Part shown: in pieces, positions 40,169-47,619 of the stretch
Layout: each line of letters starts with the position of its first letter
How positions within the stretch are numbered: position 1 is the first letter of the stretch
Assembly: GCA_001804815.1 (NCBI GenBank)
Contig: MHBI01000092.1
Span: forward strand, 62,001 to 126,000
Length of the DNA stretch: 64,000 nt
Origin: Lentisphaerae bacterium GWF2_50_93
Lineage (GTDB): Bacteria > Verrucomicrobiota > Lentisphaeria > Victivallales > GWF2-50-93
Reading direction: 5' to 3'
Notes under the pieces: model-generated
Told to the model about the DNA's origin: nothing
The model's database searches: none
The model's input: only the letters and a program-made list of their open reading frames with translations
Translations under genes and position numbers: made by a program

Positions 40169-40315
40169 ACCACTATCGACACTAATTTATCACTAAGGAA
40201 GAGAGAATCTTAATTATAACAAGCCCATGCGTCGAATGATATTTTCTATCCTAAAAAATAACATTCAACGCATATATGTGTCTTATTAGTGTAAGATAAG
40301 TGAAGATTAGTGGTT
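40169..40315 (+). repeat. phased CACTAA/TTAGTG element, copy 5 (core class B)
   Basis: Left boxes CACTAT, CACTAA and CACTAA at 10-11-base spacing; core palindrome ATGCGTCGAATGATATTTT with AAATAACATTCAACGCAT; right boxes TTAGTG, TAAGTG and TTAGTGG. The core is unrelated to class A. Confidence 0.88.
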
Positions 40316-40405
40316 GAAAATTGCTTTTTACTTCTAAGTGGCTAAAAAGTCTGTGGTTCAATGCTTAGTCTGTGTGAGCCTGTGGCTATAAATTCAATTT
40401 AGAAA

Positions 40406-40449
40406 TAATACGATAATACTATATGTTGACTTATTGAAATACCGTATTA
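40406..40449. promoter_or_regulatory. inverted repeat upstream of ATPase copy 3
   Basis: TAATACG and CGTATTA flank 30 bases containing TTGACT (40426), a possible -35. The right arm ends 11 bases before the ATPase start. Confidence 0.35.
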
Positions 40450-40459
40450 ATATATAAAT

Positions 40460-41710
40460 ATGATTAAGAGAAAACTAATAAATGAACTAAAAAATCATCT
40501 CCAGTCAAAGGAGATCTCCCTGATTACTGGGCCTCGTCAGGCTGGGAAGACAACCCTGATGAGAGAACTGGTTGAATTTCTTGAACAGCGTGGGGATAAA
40601 ACGGTTTTTCTGAATCTTGACTTTGAATCTGATAAAACTCATTTCTCGACTCAGACAGCATTGATCAGCAAGCTTAAATTAGAACTTGGGGCAGGATCTG
40701 GATATGTGTTCATAGATGAAATCCAGAGAAAGGAGAATGCAGGTCTCTTCTTAAAAGGAATCTATGATCAGGATCTGAAATATAAATTTATAGTATCCGG
40801 ATCAGGCAGCCTGGAATTGAAGGAGAAAATCCATGAATCCCTTGCCGGCAGAAAACGGTTGTTTGAACTGAATACCTTGTCTTTTGAAGAATTTGCGGAT
40901 TACAGGACTTCGTATAGATATGAGGGAAGGCGGTCTGATTTTTTCAAAATTGAAAAAATCAGGACGAAGGCGCTATTGGATGAATATATGAATTTCGGTG
41001 GCTACCCTAGAGTTGTCCTTGAAGACGGAATCAGGGAAAAGACGATGATAATGGATGAAATTTACAGGAGTTATATTGAAAAGGATATTGCATATCTGCT
41101 GAAAATCGACAAGCCTGAGGCTTTTGCAAAAATGATCAGGCTGTTAAGTTCGCAGATATCCGGGCTTCTGAACTATTCAGAACTGGCTTCTAATTCTGGA
41201 ATATCTGTGCCGACGCTGAAAAACTATTTATGGTATGCTGAAAAAACATTTGTCATCAACCAGATTACTCCATATTTCAGCAACAGGTTGAAGGAGATAA
41301 CAAAGTCGCCGGTCGCATATTTCACCGATCTTGGCATGAGGAACTATATGATCGGATTGTTTGGCAATCTTCAGAATCCTGCTGATGCCGGCCATATCTT
41401 CCAGAATATGACATACAATATCCTTCATGAGAAATTGAGGTTTTCACCAGTTTTCCTCCATTATTGGCGGACTATTGACAGGGCTGAAGTGGATTTCGTA
41501 ATTAAAAAAGGCGAGACGGTCATTCCTCTGGAAGTGAAATTCTCAGTTTTGAAAAAGCCTGAACTTGGAAGATCCTTCCATAGCTTCATTGAGAAATACA
41601 ATCCTCATGAGGCGATTCTAGTCAACTTGGATCTTCAGGCAGACATTAAAATCAAGAACACGCACGTGAAAATAATTCCATTCCACGAATTGCTCAGCTA
41701 TGAATTCTGA
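40460..41710 (+). CDS. AAA ATPase with C-terminal DUF4143 domain (copy 3 of 3)
   Basis: 416 residues. Walker A GPRQAGKTT (residues 24-32), Walker B YVFIDEIQ, then FIVSGSGSLELKEKIHESLAGRKRLFEL. The DUF4143 part has SYIEKDIAYLLKIDKPEAF and the nuclease-like end DRAEVDFVIKKGETVIPLEVKFS. It has diverged from the other two copies and is bracketed by two phased elements of the same core class, as if it were a single mobile unit. Confidence 0.9.
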   Translation: MIKRKLINELKNHLQSKEISLITGPRQAGKTTLMRELVEFLEQRGDKTVFLNLDFESDKTHFSTQTALISKLKLELGAGSGYVFIDEIQRKENAGLFLKGIYDQDLKYKFIVSGSGSLELKEKIHESLAGRKRLFELNTLSFEEFADYRTSYRYEGRRSDFFKIEKIRTKALLDEYMNFGGYPRVVLEDGIREKTMIMDEIYRSYIEKDIAYLLKIDKPEAFAKMIRLLSSQISGLLNYSELASNSGISVPTLKNYLWYAEKTFVINQITPYFSNRLKEITKSPVAYFTDLGMRNYMIGLFGNLQNPADAGHIFQNMTYNILHEKLRFSPVFLHYWRTIDRAEVDFVIKKGETVIPLEVKFSVLKKPELGRSFHSFIEKYNPHEAILVNLDLQADIKIKNTHVKIIPFHELLSYEF

Positions 41711-41724
41711 GAATAAGAATTATA

Positions 41725-41889
41725 ACCACTAATCGACACTAATCTATCACTAACGAAGAGAGAATCTTAATTATAACAAAACCATGCGTCGAATGATATT
41801 TTCAATAGAAATAACATTCAACGCATATGTCTTATTAGTGTAAGATAAGTGAAGATTAGTGGTTGAAATATCTTTCGTGTAATTCGTGT
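41725..41889 (+). repeat. phased CACTAA/TTAGTG element, copy 6 (core class B)
   Basis: Three CACTAA boxes at exactly 10-base period begin 15 bases after the ATPase stop. The core palindrome is class B, nearly identical to copy 5 but with a shorter loop. TTAGTG, TAAGTG and TTAGTGG follow, then two TTCGTG boxes (41873-41889). Confidence 0.88.
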
Positions 41890-42025
41890 CTTCCATAGGC
41901 AGATAGCTAACATTAAGAAATAAGAAGTAAACCTTACAGTAGTTTTGAAATAATGAGATAAATGGCTTATAGTATCAAAACAAAATATGAACGCGAGTTT
42001 TCCACAGGCGTTTAAGGAGGTTCCA

Positions 42026-42271
42026 ATGCTACAGACAATTGAGATTCAAATTGATGATATTGGAAAATTCCACACCCTGGAGCCGTTGACTTTCAAGCCA
42101 ACTGGACGAGCGCTGTTGACATTGCTAGAGAATCCTGACGCTTCGGCTCATCATTTGCATGGTACTGCCAAACAGGCGCTTGTATTACTTTCAAGTGCGC
42201 GCTTCTCCAAGCGTCCTGTTGCCAGCCCTGAGGAAGTAAGCACACGGATATCCAATATGCGTAACGAATGA
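42026..42271 (+). pseudogene. chimeric remnant: antitoxin-like N-terminus joined to duplicated fragment
   Basis: 81 codons from ATG 42026, which has AAGGAGG 5 bases upstream. The first 38 residues (LQTIEIQIDDIGKFHTLEPL and FKPTGRALLTLLENP) resemble small antitoxins of cyanobacterial/gammaproteobacterial type. From DASAHHLHGTAK onward it is the same fragment as at 38713-38842. The two parts probably come from separate genes, so no function is assigned. Confidence 0.5.
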
Positions 42272-42295
42272 TAACCGCTTACTCGGTATTGCCCC

Positions 42296-42493
42296 AGGCT
42301 TGGTCGTGAATATCTTTACCACAGGCCCGAAATCCTAGTCCTTGACGAGGCAACATCTGCCCTGGATAACGACACTGAGAAAGCCTTCGTTGATGCTCTG
42401 ATGACCCTCCATGGGAAACTTACCATAATCATAGTGGCACACAGACTGACAACTGTGCAGAATTGCGACAGGATAGTTGAAATAGGGAAATGA
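42296..42493 (+). pseudogene. C-terminal fragment of an ABC-transporter ATPase domain
   Basis: No start codon fits, but the frame reads the end of an ABC nucleotide-binding domain: YHRPEILVLDEATSALDNDTE is Walker B and D-loop, VAHRLTTVQNCDRIVEIGK is the H-loop His and the C-terminus, ending in TGA at 42491. It resembles lipid-flippase ABC proteins (PglK/MsbA type) that sit in polysaccharide loci. The rest of the gene has been deleted. Confidence 0.8.
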
Positions 42494-42519
42494 AGACGAA
42501 TACGCAAAACAAGGATGTC

Positions 42520-42658
42520 ACCACTAACGGACACTAACGGGTCACTAACCAAGAGGTAGACTTAAAAATAACCAACTCATGCGTCGAATGATATTTTATA
42601 AAATAGCATTCAACGCATATGAATTATTAGTGTCTCTTGTTAGTGAAGATTAGTGGTT
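42520..42658 (+). repeat. phased CACTAA/TTAGTG element, copy 7 (core class B)
   Basis: Three CACTAAC boxes at exactly 10-base period; core ATGCGTCGAATGATATTTT with AAATAGCATTCAACGCAT; right boxes TTAGTG, TTAGTG and TTAGTGG. It separates the ABC fragment from the nonulosonate synthase gene and is the last copy in the window. Confidence 0.88.
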
Positions 42659-42716
42659 AAAAAATATGAAGTTAAGTATTCTAAATTGAATTTAAAATTT
42701 AACCGAGGAATATAAA

Positions 42717-43559
42717 ATGAGTATTTTCATCATTGCTGAAATTGGGATCAACCACAACGGTGACATTGAAATTGCAAAGAAGCTGATAGATGTCGCCAAG
42801 GAATGTGGTTGCGATGCTGTTAAATTCCAGAAAAGGACAATTGATATCGTCTATCCCAAGGAAGTGCTCGATGCACCTCGCGAAAGTCCATGGGGCACAA
42901 CAAACAGGGACCAGAAAATGCACTTGGAGTTTGGCCAAAAGGAATACGAGATTATTGATAGTTATTGCAAGGAGAAGCAGATTGAATGGTTTGCATCGGC
43001 TTGGGATTATAAATCACTGGAATTTATAAGACAGTTTAGCCTCAAATATAATAAGATAGCATCTGCAATGATAGTGGATTTGGATTTTCTTAAGGAAGTT
43101 GCTTCTGAGAAAAAACATACACTCATATCAACAGGATTATCCGAAATTGAAGATGTTGACAAGGCAGTAGAGATCTTCAGGAAAGCAGGCTGCCCGTTCG
43201 AACTTATGCATTGTGTCGGCACGTATCCCATGAATGAGGAGCAGGCGAATCTGAATATGATAGGCACGTTGAAAAAACGTTATAATTGTCCGGTAGGATA
43301 TAGCGGACACGAGCCCGGACTTGCTGTTTCATATGCTGCTGCATCTCTCGGTATTAGTTCACTTGAACGACATATAACAATTGACAGGACCATGTATGGT
43401 TCAGATCAGGCAGCCTCTATTGAACCTAACGGACTGAGAACTTTGATTGGATCAATAAGAAAAATACAAAAGGCTTTTGGAGATGGCGTCAAGAGGTTCC
43501 TTCCAGAGGAAAAGGCTGTCGCAAAAAAACTCAGGGTGCATCTGCCTTTGAAAAAATAG
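42717..43559 (+). CDS. NeuB-family nonulosonic acid synthase lacking the SAF domain
   Basis: 280 residues, against about 340 for full NeuB. The PEP-condensing TIM barrel is intact: IIAEIGINHNGDIEIAKKLID, DAVKFQKRTI, LISTGLSEIEDVDKAV, LMHCVGTYPM, GYSGHEPGLAVSYAA and SLERHITIDR. The protein ends where the C-terminal antifreeze-like SAF domain normally starts. It would join PEP to a 6-deoxy or N-acetyl sugar to give a 9-carbon acid. Start of the main sugar operon; a CMP-transferase follows two genes later. Confidence 0.88.
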   Translation: MSIFIIAEIGINHNGDIEIAKKLIDVAKECGCDAVKFQKRTIDIVYPKEVLDAPRESPWGTTNRDQKMHLEFGQKEYEIIDSYCKEKQIEWFASAWDYKSLEFIRQFSLKYNKIASAMIVDLDFLKEVASEKKHTLISTGLSEIEDVDKAVEIFRKAGCPFELMHCVGTYPMNEEQANLNMIGTLKKRYNCPVGYSGHEPGLAVSYAAASLGISSLERHITIDRTMYGSDQAASIEPNGLRTLIGSIRKIQKAFGDGVKRFLPEEKAVAKKLRVHLPLKK

Positions 43560-43574
43560 TTGGAGCTGTATATC

Positions 43575-44291
43575 ATGGGGAAAAATATACTAGAAGACAA
43601 ATCCTATCTGGAAGTGACTTATTCCTTGAAGACGCATCCCAAGGGGCCGTATCCTAGCCGGCTGGCCTGTCATCTGATCAGGAATTACTACGGCAGGCCG
43701 GGGAAGATTCTAGATATCGGTTGCGGGCGCGGAGATTATCTGCAAGTTTTTAAGGATCTGGGTTTTGAGGTGTCAGGTGTAGATATATCTCCATCTATTG
43801 TGGATATGTCCGGAAAATTTGATGTCAGTCGTGTAGATCTTGAAAAGGACGATTTCCCTTATTCTTCAGAGTCATTTGATTTCATCTTCAGCAAGTCCGT
43901 CGTGGAACACATGCGAAATCCCTTTGCTCTGATGGAGAAATCCTATACAGGTCTCAAGAAGGGAGGAGTTGCGGTAATTATGACGCCCAGCTGGGAGCAC
44001 AATTACTGGGGGCCGTTCTACATAGACCATACGCATGTGACTCCTTTTACACGCGCTTCCCTGACTGAATCCATGGTCATCGCCGGATACAAGGATGTTG
44101 AAGTCATATATTTCCACCAGCTTCCTTTTGTATGGAAATATCCTATGTTTAAGCCGTTTGTCAGGCTGTTGTCAGCCATGCCATTGTCATACAGACCTTT
44201 CAACCAGGATGCGAAATGGCCTGAGGGATTCAACAAGCTTGTCAGGTTTTCAAAGGAAGTGATGCTTCTTGGGGTCGGGCATAAGGAATAA
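43575..44291 (+). CDS. SAM-dependent methyltransferase, class I
   Basis: 238 residues from ATG 43575, chosen for GGAG upstream. KILDIGCGRGDYLQVFKDLGFEVSGVDIS is motif I, DDFPYSSESFDFIFSKSVVEHMRNP motif II, and GLKKGGVAVIMTPSW motif III. A C-terminal region rich in aromatic residues may bind a sugar. Its place between NeuB-type and NeuA-type genes suggests a methyl group on the nonulosonate or its precursor. Confidence 0.85.
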   Translation: MGKNILEDKSYLEVTYSLKTHPKGPYPSRLACHLIRNYYGRPGKILDIGCGRGDYLQVFKDLGFEVSGVDISPSIVDMSGKFDVSRVDLEKDDFPYSSESFDFIFSKSVVEHMRNPFALMEKSYTGLKKGGVAVIMTPSWEHNYWGPFYIDHTHVTPFTRASLTESMVIAGYKDVEVIYFHQLPFVWKYPMFKPFVRLLSAMPLSYRPFNQDAKWPEGFNKLVRFSKEVMLLGVGHKE

Positions 44292-44294
44292 CAT

Positions 44295-45059
44295 ATGAAT
44301 GCCGGTATGGGAAAAGCCTATGCGATCATTCCTGCCAGAAGCGGGAGCAAAGGGGTTCCAGGGAAAAACATAAGGCCTCTTAAGGGTCATCCCCTGATCG
44401 CCTACAGCATTGCCGCCGCAAGCCTTTCCAAGGGGATTGACAGGGTGATCGTTTCGACGGATTCGGCTGAAATCGCCGAGATCTCGAGGAAATATGGAGC
44501 AGAGGTGCCTTTCATCAGGCCTGCGGAGTTCGCAAAGGACAGTTCTTCCGACAGGGATTTCATGGTCCATGCGAACCAATGGTTCGAGGCGAATGAGAAG
44601 ATGATGCCTGAATACTGGGTGCACCTTCGTCCCACTACGCCTTTAAGGGATCCGTCTTTGATTGATGATGCCATATCGGCGCTCAAGGCCAGTCCTGAAG
44701 CTTCCTCCCTCCGCTCGGGGCATGAGGCGTCTGAGTCTCCTTTCAAATGGTTCATGACAGATGACAGTGGTTTCTTCGTCCCATTCAGATCTCCTGAAGG
44801 CAAGGACTATTCAAATATGCCAAGGCAGGCATGCCCGAAGGTTTATATACCGGACGGATATGTGGATGTCCTGAGAAGCCGGGTGATAATGATGGAGGAA
44901 ACCATACATGGCGGCCGCGTATATGGATATATAAGCCCCTTCTGCATAGAGGTCGACACCCAGGATGACTTTGATATGCTCAAATACGAGATAGATAAAA
45001 AAGGTCTTCCCATCCTGGAGCATTTGAATAATTTTATCAAAAGGTCGAAGGCAAAATGA
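44295..45059 (+). CDS. acylneuraminate-type CMP transferase
   Basis: 254 residues. The N-terminal nucleotide motif IIPARSGSKGVPGKNIRPL, VSTDSAEIAEISRKYGA and HLRPTTPLRDPSLIDDAI are those of NeuA/KdsB-like cytidylyltransferases; FCIEVDTQDDFDMLKYE closes the fold. It activates a nonulosonic acid with CMP. It partners the NeuB-like gene. The 4-base overlap with the aminotransferase gene shows one operon. Confidence 0.9.
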   Translation: MNAGMGKAYAIIPARSGSKGVPGKNIRPLKGHPLIAYSIAAASLSKGIDRVIVSTDSAEIAEISRKYGAEVPFIRPAEFAKDSSSDRDFMVHANQWFEANEKMMPEYWVHLRPTTPLRDPSLIDDAISALKASPEASSLRSGHEASESPFKWFMTDDSGFFVPFRSPEGKDYSNMPRQACPKVYIPDGYVDVLRSRVIMMEETIHGGRVYGYISPFCIEVDTQDDFDMLKYEIDKKGLPILEHLNNFIKRSKAK

Positions 45060-46330
45060 AAATATCTACCAAGTTCCGGAAAATAAAGGATGATTTCAAT
45101 ATTGAGCCCACAAGGCTGTCAAAGAGATTAAATGAAATGGAACCGGCTGCTGTCCTGAGGCAATTGCCTATCACATGGGCGAGGGCGGAGGATTTCACTG
45201 TATATGACGACAAGGGCAATCAATGGATTGACATGACCTCCGGAATATTTGTCGCTAATGCGGGGCATTCAAATCCATCTATAAAAAAAGCAATTCAGGA
45301 CCAGCTCGATAAAGATCTACTGTTTGCCTATAATTATCCGACGGATATCAGGAATAAGTTCCTGAATAAGATGCTTGATATTTCGCCGAAATCATTCGAC
45401 AAGGTGATACTCCTTAATTCGGGATCTGAAGCAGTTGATATCGCATATAAGCTGATTAAGCAGTGGTCTAGGAAGAATAATCGTAAATACATAATAACTT
45501 TTACAGGAAGCTATCATGGCAGAGGTCTTAGCAATGACTTGATCTGTGGCAGGAAAAACAAGGCTGCATGGTCCGGCGTCGAGGACAAGGACGTTGTCTT
45601 CATTGATTTCCCATATGATGAGAGCACTTCATTTCCAGAAGATAAGATGCCGCCATCGGACGAGATAGCGGCATTTGTCCTCGAGACGTTCCAGGGATGG
45701 GGAGCATGGTTCTATCCTCCAGGTTACCTTGAATCACTTGTGAAGTTTGCCCGCAGATCCGGTGCATTGGTGTGTTTTGATGATTTGCAGGGAGGCTTTT
45801 ACCGGCTTGGGACACTGTATGGCTATCAATCATATGGATTGGACTTTGATCCTGACATCTTATGCCTAGGGAAAGGCCTGTCCTCATCACTGCCAATATC
45901 GGCCGTATTAAGCAGGGCTGACATTACAGAAATAGATACTTATGCCGATTTGCACGGAACTCATTCTGGAAATCCTCTGTGCTGTGCGGCGGCACTGGCC
46001 AATCTGGAATTTTTGTCAGATATGGAATTTCAGGCTGAATTTAAGAAAAGATGCCGGATATTCAAAGATGGGATAAAGAATCTGTCAAGGCACAAGTCAA
46101 TTAGAAGTATCAATGTGCGTGGAATGATCGCCGGCATCATAACGAGCGATGAGGAAGCTGCCACAAGCATTGTCTTCAATGCGATAAAAAGAGGAGTCCT
46201 TACTGTCTGGACACAACGCAATTCTGTAAAGATCGCACCGCCATTGACTATTACCGAAGATGCAATTGCTGAAGCAATTGCCGTACTAGACGAGTCGGTT
46301 TCTGAAAGTGAAAAATTCAGTCGTAAATAA
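45056..46330 (+). CDS. class III PLP-dependent aminotransferase
   Basis: 424 residues. VYDDKGNQWIDMTSGIFVANAGHSNPSI, LNSGSEAVDIAYKL, ITFTGSYHGRG, CFDDLQGGFYRLG and the PLP lysine K273 in LCLGKGLSSSLPISAVLS are all present, as in acetylornithine/GABA-type transaminases. LETFQGWGAWFYPPGYL replaces the usual EPIQGEGG motif with a related form. Substrate could be a keto-sugar or an amino acid precursor for a sugar decoration. Confidence 0.87.
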   Translation: MKISTKFRKIKDDFNIEPTRLSKRLNEMEPAAVLRQLPITWARAEDFTVYDDKGNQWIDMTSGIFVANAGHSNPSIKKAIQDQLDKDLLFAYNYPTDIRNKFLNKMLDISPKSFDKVILLNSGSEAVDIAYKLIKQWSRKNNRKYIITFTGSYHGRGLSNDLICGRKNKAAWSGVEDKDVVFIDFPYDESTSFPEDKMPPSDEIAAFVLETFQGWGAWFYPPGYLESLVKFARRSGALVCFDDLQGGFYRLGTLYGYQSYGLDFDPDILCLGKGLSSSLPISAVLSRADITEIDTYADLHGTHSGNPLCCAAALANLEFLSDMEFQAEFKKRCRIFKDGIKNLSRHKSIRSINVRGMIAGIITSDEEAATSIVFNAIKRGVLTVWTQRNSVKIAPPLTITEDAIAEAIAVLDESVSESEKFSRK

Positions 46331-46345
46331 ACCGGATAAGGAATT

Positions 46346-46789
46346 ATGAGAACAGTCAAAGTCAGGCATTTCGGAATAGTTGTCAAGGATATGGAAAAGT
46401 CTCTACGTTTTTATCGGGACATGCTTGGATTGGATATTTTTTCTGACAATGTGGAACAAGGGGATTTCATTGACCGGATACTTGGTCTGCGCAAGATTGA
46501 GGTGCGCACTATAAAGATGGGGGTTTCCAAGGACGCCACGCTAGTGGAGCTGCTTGAATTCAGATCTCATAAAGGTGAGGGAACGAGTAGGAGCCAAATT
46601 TACGATATCGGACCAAGGCATATTGCCATAGAAGTGGAAGATGTAGATTCTGCATACAGTTCACTTGTGGAAAAAGGGATCAGTTTTCTTTCAACCCCTG
46701 AAACATCCCCTGAAGGAAAGGCCAAAGTAGCCTTCTGCCAAGATCCGGATGGAACTCCTGTGGAACTAGTACAAATCATTATAAGGTGA
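46346..46789 (+). CDS. glyoxalase/VOC-superfamily protein
   Basis: 147 residues of two beta-alpha-beta3 units. VRHFGIVVKDMEKSLRFYRDMLGLD supplies the first metal His, RHIAIEVEDVDSAYSSLVEKG the second, and DPDGTPVELVQI the terminal Glu. VOC enzymes catalyse isomerisation, epimerisation or ring opening at a metal; methylmalonyl-type epimerases are the nearest by eye. It sits between an aminotransferase and a radical SAM gene and may share their pathway. Confidence 0.85.
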   Translation: MRTVKVRHFGIVVKDMEKSLRFYRDMLGLDIFSDNVEQGDFIDRILGLRKIEVRTIKMGVSKDATLVELLEFRSHKGEGTSRSQIYDIGPRHIAIEVEDVDSAYSSLVEKGISFLSTPETSPEGKAKVAFCQDPDGTPVELVQIIIR

Positions 46790-46792
46790 ACT

Positions 46793-47617
46793 ATGCCAGT
46801 TGAAGGCTTGAGTGGACTTGCAAACATCAATATTGAACTGACCAGCAGATGCAACAAGAACTGCTGGATCTGCGGCCGCAGGAAGGTCGAGAGGGAGATG
46901 CCTGAACTTGCCCTTAAATACGGGGATATGCCTTTTGATTTAGTCAAAAAGATTGCAAGGCAATTGCCTCCTAACGTTGTAGTTCAACTCCATAACAATG
47001 GAGAACCTCTTCTATATTCTGAGTTTGGACGAGCTGTTGGATTGTTTAAGAAACAGATAACCAATATTGTCACGAATGGAAAGCTCCTTATAGATAAAGC
47101 AGATGAGATCGTAGGAAATCTTGATACAATGGCGATATCTGTTTTTGAAAATGATCCCGAAGCGGAGGAGCAGTTCAAGATCATTGAGCAGTTCTTTAAG
47201 ATTAAGGGTGATGTAAAGCCGTTTACAATCATACGTCTCAACGGAGATGTCAAAGAGGATAGATACAGGAAATTTTGTTCTGTGTTTGCGAAAAGGACTC
47301 TTCATTCTGCAATGGGTAGTTTCAAGTACGAAAAAGCAAGTCCTACTGTCCCTGAAATAGGGATTTGCCTTGATTTCCTGCATCATCTTGCCATCAATAG
47401 TCTTGGGGAAGTTTCGATATGCGTAAGATTTGATCCGAAGAGGGTTGGAGTCATAGGAAATGCCAATACCCAGTTCCTTGACGAAATATGGAACGGTGAG
47501 AAGAGGATGCAATGGCTTGAAATGCATAAGGCTGGAAAGAGGGGAAAGATTCCGCTGTGCTCATTCTGTGAATTCTGGGGAGTTCCGACAAGCGCCAACA
47601 AGAGTCCTTCAAAATAA
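46793..47617 (+). CDS. radical SAM enzyme with SPASM-like C-terminus
   Basis: 274 residues. The cluster cysteines are C20, C24 and C27 (SRCNKNCWICG). VVVQLHNNGEPLLYSEFGRAV is the GGEP-like SAM-binding segment (here NNGEP). The C-terminal half has ICVRFDPKRVGVIGN and LCSFCEFWG, as in SPASM domains holding an auxiliary cluster. Such enzymes modify peptides or sugars by radical chemistry. The next gene is a methyltransferase. Confidence 0.85.
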   Translation: MPVEGLSGLANINIELTSRCNKNCWICGRRKVEREMPELALKYGDMPFDLVKKIARQLPPNVVVQLHNNGEPLLYSEFGRAVGLFKKQITNIVTNGKLLIDKADEIVGNLDTMAISVFENDPEAEEQFKIIEQFFKIKGDVKPFTIIRLNGDVKEDRYRKFCSVFAKRTLHSAMGSFKYEKASPTVPEIGICLDFLHHLAINSLGEVSICVRFDPKRVGVIGNANTQFLDEIWNGEKRMQWLEMHKAGKRGKIPLCSFCEFWGVPTSANKSPSK

Positions 47618-47619
47618 TT

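Noticed and set aside
33073-42658. Repeated intergenic units as a CRISPR array
   Set aside because: Copies are 1-2 kb apart, about 140 bases long, have coding genes between them and no short regular spacers, and no cas gene is present.
33073-42658. Repeats as classical integron attC sites
   Set aside because: The boxes (CACTAA/TTAGTG) do not fit the attC core RYYYAAC/GTTRRRY, there are three boxes per side instead of two, and no tyrosine-recombinase integron integrase is in the window. Only the cassette-like layout is retained as a hypothesis.
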